The notes under the pieces: generated by a model
The model's input: only the letters and a program-made list of their open reading frames with translations
The model's database searches: none
What the model was told of the DNA's origin: nothing
Made by a program: the position numbers and the translations under genes
In this document: positions 54,810-64,000 of the stretch, piece after piece
Layout of the letters: every line of letters begins with the position of its first letter
Position numbering within the stretch: position 1 is the stretch's first letter
Assembly (NCBI GenBank): GCA_963971575.1
Contig: OZ020616.1
Coordinates: 22,834,713 to 22,898,712 of the forward strand
Reading direction: 5' to 3'
Origin: Liopterus haemorrhoidalis
Taxonomy: Eukaryota; Arthropoda; Insecta; Coleoptera; Dytiscidae
DNA: 64,000 nt

Positions 54810-57224
54810 CTAAACTGCAAATACTGTACTATCTTTAACCAAATCAAAAAAAAATTTATCCTCTGTGGAGATTTCAATGTTCATTTTAATTTATACACGA
54901 CGCAAGCCTCAGAGGTAACAGACTTATTTTTTTGAAGTTTAGTCTTGTTTCTTGTGTTGACTTCAACACAAGGGGAAGAAATAGGCTAGACAACGTTTTC
55001 TCAAGGTTCTTATGTTATGAACCACTACAAACCAGCGCTGTCAAAGAAGTCATGCCTATTTCTGACCACAGTGGCATAAATTTTTGCTTTGAAATTAGTA
55101 AAATTGATCCCAAAATGAGTTATCAACAGTCAGATATACACAGGCCCATTACTTAAAAGGGACTTCATAATATGTATACCAAACTAGCATCAATAGACTG
55201 GTCTTTTCTGAATAAATTATATGATGGTAATGATGTATTTACCTATTTTTTAGTAAGTTTCTACAAGTATTCAAGTCCAGTTTCCCACAAAAAAATACCA
55301 TAAACGAACAGTAAATGTGGTATCATGGTTCAATGAAAAAATAAGAAAAATGAGACAACACCTTGTTGAACTGCACAATGAATACCAAAAAAACCCGTCC
55401 AAAGAATCACTGACTTATCGAAATATTTTTAGAAGCAAATATAAACATGAAATTCGAGAAGCGAAAATATTAGCAAACTCAAAGTTAATTAAAAGTTCTA
55501 AAAATATTTCTAAAACAACATGGCAAATCATAAACACCAATAGGCCTAAATATCGTTCACCTCTCCTATCATCAACCCTCACAGCTAGTGATTTTAATAA
55601 ACACTTTGTAGAAGCTGCGCGCAAGATAATCGACGAAATAACTCCCACCCATACGTTAGTTAGTTAAAATTTTTGGTGCACAGCAACAAAGGCTATTTGC
55701 GCCCCACCCATACGTCTCCCATCCAACTCATGCCCTCTTCTAACACTACTATTAATTTTTCCTTCTCCACTGTATCCTGTATCACGGTCAGAGATACAAT
55801 AAATTAGTTAAAAAACAGTAAAGCGCAGGATTACTACGGAATTACTACCGGAATATTAAAATCCGTGATGGACACAATTATCATACCCTTAACTAAGATA
55901 ATAAATCGATGTATCCTATCGAACAAATTCCCTGATGCCCTAAAAACTGCAACTGTGTTACCAACACACAAGAAAGGTGATAATAATGATCCGGGAAACT
56001 ATCGACCCATATCATTGCTTCCCATATTATCAAAAGTTCTTGAGAAAATAATTTCAAAACAAATAATAACCTTCTTTGAATGTAACCAATTGTTTCATGA
56101 TATGCAGTTTAGCTTCAGAGCCAATAGATCCACATCCGATGCAATTCTGGCTTTTATCGATGAAATATCTACTTGTATCGAGGCTGGAGAGTTTTGCTTA
56201 ACAACACTACTCGATCTTTCGAAAGCCTTTGATTGTGTATCCCACCAGATTCTGCTGGATAAATTTCATAGATATGGATTTGATAAAGCCAGCATCACTC
56301 TTATAGAATCCTACTTCACAGGAAGAAAACAATTGGTTTGCACCAAAAACGGTAATTCAGATTTTCTGACTCTTGATACAGGAGTTCCTCAAGGCTCCAA
56401 CCTGGGACCTTTACTATTCCTCATTTTTATAAATGATTTTCCAACTTTTATTGATGAAACCAGTATCTTATACGCTGACGACACAACTTTTGTTGTTAAA
56501 TCTGCATGTCTGAACAACACCATTTCAATAACAGAATCTTTGTTAAAAAAAGCTAAATACTGGTTTGACACCAATAAACTATCCCTCAACCTTGAAAAAA
56601 CCCAAAAAATGTTGATTACCTTGCGCAAACATAATTTTGATAACACGGATAATGTCAAATTTCTTGGTATACATGTGGACCCTAATCTTACATGGAACCA
56701 CCATGTTAACATCCTTTTCGGCAGATTATGTTCCATAACCTTTCATGGCATACAATGCATTGTTCCACAGCCAGATTTCATATGCCATCTTAGCATGGGG
56801 ACATTCTACAGCAACTAAAAGAGTTTTCTCATTGCAGAGGCGTGCTATCCGAGTTCTTGCATCCATTCCTTACAGATCTGACTGTAGAAACTCATTTAAA
56901 ACCTTAAAAATTATGACGCTACCATCTATCTACATATATTATACCCTCTTATATATACATAAAAATAAAACTGGATTTACTACCTTCTCAGAAGTTCATG
57001 ATTACAACACAAGAAACAAGTCAAATATTTATCCCAATTTCTTGAGACTGACGAAATCAAGAAATGCTGATAACTACTACTCAATTAAATTTATTAATAA
57101 AGTACCGGTTAACATCAAACAATTGGCCTTCAACAAATTTAAAAATGTCATGAAGGACTATTTTATTAAAAATCCGTTTTACTCCATAGAGGAATTCTTA
57201 CTTCATAGTTTTGTAAAGTTATAA
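54810..57224 (+). pseudogene. LINE A ORF2, endonuclease end and reverse transcriptase
   Basis: Resumes with FILCGDFNVHFNLY (about 54856-54897), then RNRLDNVFSRFL and PISDHSGINF close the endonuclease. The linker (WFNEKIRKMRQHLVELHNEY) leads to a 59-bp insertion at 55657 that shifts the frame. The RT (55865-56818) is open: NYRPISLLPILSKVLEKII, FSFRANRSTSDAIL, TTLLDLSKAFDCVSHQ, GVPQGSNLGPLLFLIFIND, ILYADDTTFVV and VKFLGIHVDPNLTW. After a frame change near 56745 the C-terminal part reads LQRRAIRVLASI and DYNTRNKSNIYP. Catalytic YADD is intact. Confidence 0.9.
55644..55715 (-). mobile_element. 46-bp retroposon tail with 13-bp target duplication
   Basis: CCCACCCATACGT at 55644-55656 and again at 55703-55715 flanks 55657-55702, which on the minus strand ends CCAAAAATTTTAACTAACTA. 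It is the same 3' end as at 10459-10510. This is a copy truncated to its last 46 bases and inserted into LINE A ORF2. Confidence 0.85.
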
Positions 57225-57246
57225 AATGTACAAATGTACAAAATCA

Positions 57247-58252
57247 AAATACAATCTTATGTGTAGCAAATCTTTGAATTAATTCCATTTTCGAAATCTA
57301 CGACTTAAATTCACCCGAAATCGATATACAACTCAACAAATTTGATGTAAATAGCAAAATTCGATTTTCGAGCGTTATTTCGAAAGCGGCCTCATTTGAG
57401 ACCAGGTGCTGCGAACTAACCTAAGCAAATTGATGCATTCCGTATATGCATGGAGTATCTTATTTAAATGTCATAATTTACAGACGTTCCGGCCGGATAT
57501 GTAAATTTTTTTATTTAATTTCGGGCAAAACCCGAATAATAACAAGTCATATGCCAATTTTTATTTCATTTTTGTAATTTACAGGTCCGATTTGGTCGAA
57601 AACGATATAAAGAGTGGCAAAATAAAACGAAGTTGAGACTTTACACATTTCGGCCGCTACTTTAATTTTGGCGCCCCGCAGAGAAAAATTCCGCACATAT
57701 TCTTGTAGCCAAGGATATGCCCTACAGATTTAAGAAGAATTGAAATAAAATGTTAATATACGCAGATTTGCAGTGATAGAGTATACCATCATGTTTCAAA
57801 TTTGGGAAAAAATGTATCAAAATTTAAAATTTTCGCGATTTTGATAACAGATTCGTAGCTTCCGAATTTTCCATTAAATTAATGGAAAACGAGCCATATC
57901 AAAGGAAATTCGTTAGCCATTTCGAAAATCAATTTTTTGCGTCTGAGAATTAATTATGGACGGTATCTTGTAAACTAAATGACGAAAATTCGCGTACGAC
58001 GCGGCAAATTGTAGCTAAAGGTCCATTGTACAAATATGTATTCGCTCTATCATAGTTCGCTCTATCATAAAAATTAGTTATCGTTATCATAATTGGCGCG
58101 CTAGTTTCGCCGCCATCTTGAATCTCCTCTATTCATAAATGGGTGCTGCGGGTCAAAATGATTTAATTTTTATAAGGAACACGTGAGCCAAATGGTATTC
58201 CAGTATGCAAGTGCAGTATCTTTCGACGTAGGCACTAGACTAAGTGGGGTCT
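57247..58252 (-). repeat. Dispersed 0.95-kb repeat, copy B
   Basis: Inverse counterpart of 38434-39376, about 18 kb away. It carries extra text near 58040-58090, including a CGCTCTATCATA duplication. Confidence 0.8.
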
Positions 58253-59828
58253 ATCTTGATATGTTTTTACAAATTTTTTATTTATTTTACAGCTATTACC
58301 TCTCCTATGAATTAATTCCTCGTGGAGACGCAGGTACATTGTGCTAGAGCCGAATTTGCTGATGACAAGGATACTTATCTTTAGTAGTCAAGTAGCAACT
58401 GCAGTAAGTACATAAATGTATAATACAAATAAAAGCATAATGAAACATATATATTTTTTTTAACCTCAGACCTGAAACCCCATCATTCTAGTTTTTGAAT
58501 TTCAGCTTGGCTAGATACCTCCGACGTGCACATTGTGACGAACAATAATCTATCACTGTTCACACTACACTTTATCTTAAAAAAAACTAGCAGCAAGCTA
58601 TGGAAAATTAACGTATGTCGATTTCTTACGGCAACACGTGTGTGCTTGTTTTGTTTAGCTTAATTTATAAGTGTATTGGACAGGATAGAAGACATTTTCA
58701 ACCTTTATTATGTATATATTTTTCTGAAAATACTGTAATAAAAAAGTTTATACAAAATTTTAGTTGTTTGATATTTGTTTACATTTTATAATTTAGAGGT
58801 ACATAACTTCATAAAAATTCCAAAGCCAGCTCGAGTTTTTTTTAAATATACATACATGTGTGCAGACCTCAGACTGATAGTTTGTCGTTCAATTGGCCCT
58901 GTGAGAATCCGGCTTAATTATTTCAAATGTATATTGTGTTATCATCTTAGCAGGAAAAAAAAAAGTATAACAAAAATTTTTTTAAATAAGAAAAAAATCT
59001 TTTTTATTCTACGCATTTTTTAATTGGATAATTATTTGAACAAACCGTAGGATGTACAGGTTCCTCAGCTAGTGCAAACATCATATGATTTATGCAATCT
59101 ATCAGTCTTAGGCCTGCAATAATTCAATCGGTCAAGTAATATCCCCGCTCGGGCGGAAAATATATACCCCTTCAGTTTAGTAGAGTCAATCTGAACTGGA
59201 TGTTCCTGTGGTTCATTTGTGAGAAGATTGTGTTTCAAGATATCTGTGTACAGGATGAATTATTTTTATGAAATTTATTGAGGTATACAGGACCTCAGAA
59301 TGTCTGTGAAACGTTCAAACTCCCTATTACAAAGATCGCGAAGCAACAGATCAGGCCACTAATAAATCGCGGACGAAATGAAAATCCCCCATTTCGATTC
59401 TAAAGAGGTCGGGCATTTTTAGAGTTCAAAATTTTAAACTTTCATAGGAATCGCCAGATGTCAAGAATTTATTGTGAATTTATAAGCGTTGAATGATATC
59501 AAGTTTTGTTTCAGCAGATATTTCTCTACACATGATTAAATCTCTGTTCTTTTGTTTTTAATTTCTTTAAGTAATCATACATGCGGATTAATAAATAATC
59601 TAAAAAAAAACAAAAAACAGATTTTCTTGACACAACGTACTTAAAGTGCCCATACTGAGCGCTAAAAGAAGGACTTTTTATCCACTCACTAACCCAGAAG
59701 AAGCGGTTGCTCTCTTATCGTTTTTCAAAATATCCCAAATTTCAAACCAGAACAATTCCTAGATCACTGCTACTGCAGCGTTCACTGACTCCTCTGATAT
59801 TTATATGACTAATCTGAGTCAACACAGA
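58253..59828. other. Non-coding stretch
   Basis: No convincing gene. A short plus-strand frame at 58775-59023 is Lys/Ile/Phe-rich and looks accidental. Nothing else recognised. Confidence 0.5.
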
Positions 59829-60604
59829 TAATAATAATAATAATAATTCTTTATTGAAGTTAATTGTATTAAGATTTACAGAAACCTAAGTCAAGTTACA
59901 TGTACAAAAATTTTACAAAAGTTTTACAAAAGTTTTACAAAAATTTTACAAAAATTTTACAAAATTTTGAATGTTTTGAACTCCATTATGTTATATAATG
60001 CTCCCTCTATTAAAATGTTTTTCAATTTTTTTCTAAATTGATAATTATTTAACTTTTTAAGCGCTACAGGCAGATTATTATAGAGGTTATACCCTCAATT
60101 AGTGGCAGATTTCCCGTCGAGCTATATTTATACCTCGGTATAGAAAATAGATCCTTCCCTCTCGTGTTGTGATTATGTACTTCACAATGTTTTAGGATGC
60201 TGTTTTCGTTTTCCTTAATAAACATTATGATACTCAATATATATAGAGACGGGACTGTCAAAATTTTTAATTGTTTAGAAATTGGGTTGCATGACGTACG
60301 TAGTTTGATAGCAGCTATTATTCTAATGATCCGTTTCTGTATTATGAAAAACCTCTGCAAGCCAGAAGAAGCACCCCATAGTTCAAGGCCGTAGGTTATT
60401 GTTGATTGAAAATATGCAAAATAGGCCAATCTAACAATTTCCGCAGACACCGTATTCGTCAATCTTTTTATCATGAAAGAAGTCTTGTTTAATTTACTGG
60501 ACACCTGATTTATATGGTCCTTCCATGTTAATCGAGCATCCAAGTGAAATCCAAAAAACCTTACAGAGTCATCAGCGTGGAATTTGTTATTATTTATGTG
60601 CCTT
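59829..60604 (-). mobile_element. 3' end of a CR1/Jockey-like LINE
   Basis: Minus strand. ORF2 C-terminus (60600 to about 60000) is followed by a short 3' UTR and a TCAATAAAGAATT, (ATT)n end near 59829-59850. The body is cut off on the right by the R1-like LINE at 60603. The 3' UTR has an 11-bp repeat, TTTTACAAAAR, about five times (59911-59967). Confidence 0.8.
59999..60600 (-). pseudogene. LINE ORF2 C-terminal fragment
   Basis: Starts with VRFFGFHLDARLTWKDHI, the block after the RT palm. It continues YFQSTITYGLELWGASSG, FIIQKRIIRIIAAIKLRTSC, KILTVPSLYIL and HNHNTRGKDLFSIP. It is open to 60064, after which the end is frame-shifted. The palm with the catalytic Asp residues lies on the far side of the R1-like insertion or is lost. 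Confidence 0.82.
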
Positions 60605-60700
60605 TTTTATCCAGGGAAAATCTTTTATAGACACCATCATTCCAGGTAGTGTCGGAGTCTCCACAGGTGGCATACCGACTAAAAACCCTGCTTGCCTCCT

Positions 60701-60744
60701 CTCCGTCATGGGACTGTCGTAGTGGACTATTCATCATGACGGAG
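60701..60744 (-). other. Conserved 3' UTR stem-loop of the R1-like LINE, copy 2
   Basis: CTCCGTCATG and CATGACGGAG pair perfectly (10 bp) around a 24-base loop. Flanks and loop resemble those of 32480-32522, while the stem bases differ but still pair. Confidence 0.55.
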
Positions 60745-60906
60745 TGGCTAGTTCTTCCTGGTTCTTCCTTTTTCTCGTCTGCTTCCTCCTCCTGTTTCTT
60801 CCGTGTCTTTCTTCCGGTGGTCGTCCTAGAGTCAGGTTGCTAAGTCTGTCAAATCCCCCTACCAGCTCACCCACGGCATTCGCCCACTTCAGGTATCCAG
60901 CAGTAG

Positions 60907-61660
60907 GCGTCCGTCTCGTGTTTTCGGACTTGACCTGGTTACCAGGTTATCCAGTCCGAATACAAAGCGTCCCCGACGAAAACTCGATCGTTCTTCTTGA
61001 GTCTGGACACACAGGACTCACGAACCAGGCTCTGCCGCCGCCTCCCCTCAGAACCGCAACGAGAAGACAGAGGGCGCAGGGCGTCTGTCTTGCGTTTCGA
61101 ACCTTGACCTGTTTATGAGGTGCGCCGGTCCGAATACAAGGCGTTCCCGTCAGCGGCTCCCATGGTTTTAAACACGGGCCGCTGTGGCATCGCCAGGTGA
61201 CTAGAGGTTTGCCCCTGCTCTCCGGATGCGGGTGTCTATAGCCCGATCTTTGAGCTGCCATTCTGCCGAAACATGCGATCCCTCCAGAGAGAGGGCAACG
61301 TGCCTGCCCTGTCCAGTTAGGTCTCTTCGACTCGAAACCTGTCACTCTCTTTCTATCTGCTCAGAGTCTTGTTGGTCTTTCTTCTTGAGTCTGGACTCCC
61401 AGGTCTCTCTACCCCGTCGCCCTTTCTCCTCCAAAGCTCCAAGATAGGGCGCCGGGCTTAGGGCGCCTGTCTCGTGTTTCAGACCTTGACCTGTTTATGA
61501 GGTGCACCGGTCCGAATACAAGGCGTTCCCGTCGGCGGCTCCCGTGGTTTTAAACACGGACCCCCGAGGCCTCGCCAGGTGACTAGAAGTTTACCCCTGC
61601 TCTCCGGATGCGGGTGTCTACAACCCGACCTTTGAGCTGCCACGTCGCTCACTCAGGCTA
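60907..61660 (-). repeat. Direct repeats in the R1-like 3' UTR
   Basis: A block with CTTGACCTG, CGGTCCGAATACAAGGCGT, GGTTTTAAACACGG and CTCTCCGGATGCGGGTGTCT occurs at 61081-61270 and 61463-61650, a 382-bp period. A shortened third copy starts at 60907. CTTCTTGAGTCTGGAC also recurs at about 60993 and 61382. Plus-strand frames here are by-products. Confidence 0.8.
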
Positions 61661-61698
61661 TTCATCTGGAGATTAGACAACGAGCTTGCACTGCCCGG

Positions 61699-64000
61699 CT
61701 AGGTCACTTCGACTCGACCCTGACGCTCTCTTTCGTCTGCTTCCTTGACTTTCAGGATGTCAGTCATCATCCGCCTCACTGACTCCCAGTTCTCCCTGCA
61801 CTTCACCATCACCTGCAGGAGATTGTCCGGTGTCAGGAACTCGTCGACGGTAGCCGCCGCTCTTGTCCTTTCTCCGTCCCATCTTCCGCATGCGAAAAGC
61901 GTATGTTCTGCAGTGTCCACGGCTCCGCAGTATACGCATGTGTCCTCTTGCTCCTTACCGATCCGCTTGGTGAACACTCTAAAGGATCCGTGTGCTGTGA
62001 GAGCCTGTGTAACATAGTAGTCAATGACCCTATGCTTACAGGCCAGCCATTCCTGGATGTTCGGAATAATCCTTTTTGTCCACTGCCCCTTTTCGGTATT
62101 ACGCTGCCACTCGTCCTGCCACCTCTGGATCGAACGAGCTCTAGCCGCGTGACGAACTTCCTTTCCCCCGCCTTCCTCGTATACTTCCGTTCTCTCCATC
62201 GCCTGGAGCTTAATCGGAAGTACACCGGTTACCACCTGTAGGGCGACGGTGGAAACGGTTCGGTAGGCCGATGCCACCCCTAAAAGGGCCTTGCGTTGGG
62301 ACCTTACCAGTATGTTGCAGTGCTTTTCATACTGAAGAAAGGCACTCCATATCGGAGCTCCGTATAGGAGAATGGAGTGCACTGTCCCTACTAGCACTCT
62401 CCGCTTGGCCCAGTTAGGGCCTCCCACGTTTGGCATCAGTCTTTTAAGGCTGCCAGCTCTCTCCTCGGCCTTAGCCGCAGAGCACCTCACGTGCTCCGCG
62501 AACGAACCGTTTGTACCGAATGTCACCCCGAGGTATCTGATGTGAGGCTTAGGAGTAATAGTTCGGCCCGCCAATTTGAAGTTAACGCCATCCCTCTTGC
62601 GCTTCCCCTTCAGTATCACAGCCTCCGTTTTTTCGGGGGCTAACTGAAGTTTGTGCGCGTCCATCCATGCACTGATCCTCCAGAGGTTGACGTTGACGCA
62701 ATACTTCAACTCTTCCTCGTTCCTCGCCTTCGTGATCAGTGCCAGGTCGTCAGCAAATCCGATGCACTTCGAGTCGCCCAGTAGCTGGAGATTGAGCACA
62801 TCGTTGTACAGGATGTTCCATAGCGTAGGTCCAAGGACTGAACCCTGCGGGACTCCTGCCGTTGCCCTGAGTACTCTGGCGTCCTTACTCTTCGATGTTC
62901 GGACGTACCTATCGCAGAGGTAGTCCGCCAGAATAGCCTGTAGATAGTGCGGTATCTCCATCTTCCTGAGTTCCTCGAGAATGAGCGCCCAGCTAGCCGT
63001 GTTGAAAGCATTCCTTACGTCCAAAGTGACCAGGACATGCCATTTGGCTGTGCTGTTCAGAGGGGTGTCGTACACCTCCCTGAGAGCCTGAATCGTCGAC
63101 CTATTCCGACGAAATCCGAACTGCCTGGGACTCAGAAGCACCCTTCCTTCGATTTCCTCTTCCAGCCTTTTCTGAAGAAGGGCTTCATACACCTTAGAAA
63201 GTGAGTTCAAAAGGCATATGGGCCGATACGACCCAGGCTCGTCGGGGTTCTTCCCTGTCTTCTTAATCAGGACCGTCGATGCTGTCTTCCAGGCCGCCGG
63301 GAACTCGAGCTTGTGCAGTAGCTCGTTGAAGATTCCCAACAGCCATTCTCCTTGTTCCTCCAGAGCAATCTTAATTGCTTCCGTGGGTAATCCGTCCGGA
63401 CCGGGAGCCTTCTTGTTCTTTCTGCTCTTTACCGCAGTCTCGAGCTCTTCCATCGTAAAAGGTACTGTTGCTTCCGTTACCTCGGGGGGGTTCGCCCGTT
63501 CCTCTATCCTCTGCGGGAACAGGTGGCTCAAGATTTCGAGTTTTCTGTCCTCGGTCAAATCAAGAGGCCTTAAATTTGTCAACCCCCTCACCACCACTTG
63601 GTAGGCAGTACCCCATACGTCCTCGTCCACTCTCAGTAAGAGCTCGCGCCAGTGCCTTCTCTTTGCCTCCACGATCGCCTTCTTGAGTGATCTGCGCGAG
63701 ATTTTGTACTCTCGCTCCAGCTGCCCTAGATCAACTTCATTCCGGCGTGCTCGTGCTCTCGTGAGTATCCTCCTCGCTCTCGTACTCAGGGCTCTGAGTT
63801 GGCTGATGTTCTCGTCCCACCAGTATGGCATAAGCTTACGGCTGTTCGGTGCCAGAGTAACACTGGCTCTGTAAGCCTCCGCTAATGCCTCGGCGCCCTC
63901 GGTGTGTGAACTCCTCCGCTCTTCAGTCATTGAGTTCACTATCAGCGCCAGTGAGGACTTGAACACACTCCAATCCGCTATTCTCCTTTTCGGATCGTTC
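61699..64000 (-). CDS. R1-like ORF2: reverse transcriptase, open, N-terminus outside window
   Basis: The frame is open from the right edge to the stop at 61699, more than 765 codons. The endonuclease should lie beyond the edge. A linker with WWDENISQLRALSTRARR (about 63770-63830) leads to the RT: KAPGPDGLPTEAIKIAL, ASTVLIKKTGKNPDEPGSYR, PICLLNSLSKVYEALLQ, FGFRRNRSTIQALREV, VLVTLDVRNAFNTASW, AGVPQGSVLGPTLWNILYND, CIGFADDLALI (catalytic, about 62740-62770) and IRYLGVTFG. The C-terminal part has EWLACKHRVIDYYVTQALTA and a zinc-finger-like CVYCGAVDTAEHTLFACGRW. It would nick target DNA and copy its RNA there. Clade R1 is inferred from the C-terminal blocks. Confidence 0.92.
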   Translation of the reverse strand, partial: NDPKRRIADWSVFKSSLALIVNSMTEERRSSHTEGAEALAEAYRASVTLAPNSRKLMPYWWDENISQLRALSTRARRILTRARARRNEVDLGQLEREYKISRRSLKKAIVEAKRRHWRELLLRVDEDVWGTAYQVVVRGLTNLRPLDLTEDRKLEILSHLFPQRIEERANPPEVTEATVPFTMEELETAVKSRKNKKAPGPDGLPTEAIKIALEEQGEWLLGIFNELLHKLEFPAAWKTASTVLIKKTGKNPDEPGSYRPICLLNSLSKVYEALLQKRLEEEIEGRVLLSPRQFGFRRNRSTIQALREVYDTPLNSTAKWHVLVTLDVRNAFNTASWALILEELRKMEIPHYLQAILADYLCDRYVRTSKSKDARVLRATAGVPQGSVLGPTLWNILYNDVLNLQLLGDSKCIGFADDLALITKARNEEELKYCVNVNLWRISAWMDAHKLQLAPEKTEAVILKGKRKRDGVNFKLAGRTITPKPHIRYLGVTFGTNGSFAEHVRCSAAKAEERAGSLKRLMPNVGGPNWAKRRVLVGTVHSILLYGAPIWSAFLQYEKHCNILVRSQRKALLGVASAYRTVSTVALQVVTGVLPIKLQAMERTEVYEEGGGKEVRHAARARSIQRWQDEWQRNTEKGQWTKRIIPNIQEWLACKHRVIDYYVTQALTAHGSFRVFTKRIGKEQEDTCVYCGAVDTAEHTLFACGRWDGERTRAAATVDEFLTPDNLLQVMVKCRENWESVRRMMTDILKVKEADERERQGRVEVT

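Larger units (their letters stand above)
54810..57245 (+). mobile_element. LINE A, second half
   Basis: Continuation of the LINE interrupted at 48490. It starts inside the endonuclease and runs to the end of ORF2 and a short 3' flank near 57245. It contains a 46-bp retroposon tail at 55657-55702. Confidence 0.85.
60603..64000 (-). mobile_element. R1-like LINE, 3' part with intact RT frame
   Basis: Runs from beyond the right edge to a poly(A) (T-run 60603-60608). It comprises ORF2 to 61699 and a 1.1-kb GC-rich 3' UTR with internal repeats. Base composition is clearly richer in GC than its neighbours, a sign of recent arrival. It is related to the deleted copy at 32382-34335. It abuts the C-terminal fragment of another LINE on the left. 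Confidence 0.88.

Noticed and set aside
61745..63874. Plus-strand open frames opposite the R1-like RT
   Set aside because: Antisense shadows of a GC-rich coding region. No domain is visible.

Overview
The window is a piece of AT-rich insect (at least arthropod) nuclear DNA, almost filled with transposable elements of many ages. The evidence is spliced-looking exons with GT/AG borders, a copia element with the internal initiator-tRNA primer site, Jockey, R1-like and SGNH-type non-LTR elements, Penelope, hAT, mariner ends and DINE/mini-me-like repeats. I see no bacterial operon, CRISPR array, rRNA gene or functional tRNA gene.

Layout. 1-1599: decayed hAT transposase running off the left edge (minus). 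2285-3425: a repeat with a CAGA array and a tRNA-like module, repeated in inverse orientation at 40682-41670. 4615-9000: a whole hAT transposon with terminal repeats and an exact 8-bp target duplication, its transposase broken. 9000-11290: mostly non-coding, with small repeat fragments. 11641-20230: three-level nest: a Penelope-like gene is split by a Jockey element (12045-19410), which is itself split by a copia element (12167-14003). 20590-21900: decayed tyrosine-recombinase-like gene. 22022-22500: mariner-type end and a GC-rich patch.

23162-32212: the only convincing host gene signal: three plus-strand, phase-compatible exons of a cysteine-rich (pacifastin-like) protein. Its second visible intron holds a nearly complete 6.96-kb Ty3/gypsy-type LTR retrotransposon (24522-31485), whose protease is interrupted by a 1.05-kb DNA element. 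32382-38290: a deleted R1-like LINE fused to a gypsy integrase fragment, an old LINE RT fragment, a long hairpin, and a decayed gypsy pol on the other strand. 38434-43760: dispersed repeats (one with an inverted partner at 57247-58252).

43905-46385: a 5'-truncated LINE with one long open frame and a perfect target duplication. 46868-57245: a LINE coding for an SGNH-hydrolase ORF1 and an AP-endonuclease/RT ORF2, split in the endonuclease by a second, related LINE (48491-54809), which carries a 7-copy minisatellite in its 3' UTR. 59829-60604: 3' end of another LINE (minus). 60603-64000: an R1-like LINE (minus) with an intact RT frame that leaves the window on the right.

Most coding regions are dead or damaged. 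The elements that look youngest are the copia copy (LTRs nearly identical), the R1-like copy at the right edge and the LINE at 43905-46385. The hAT has a perfect target duplication but several lesions in its gene.
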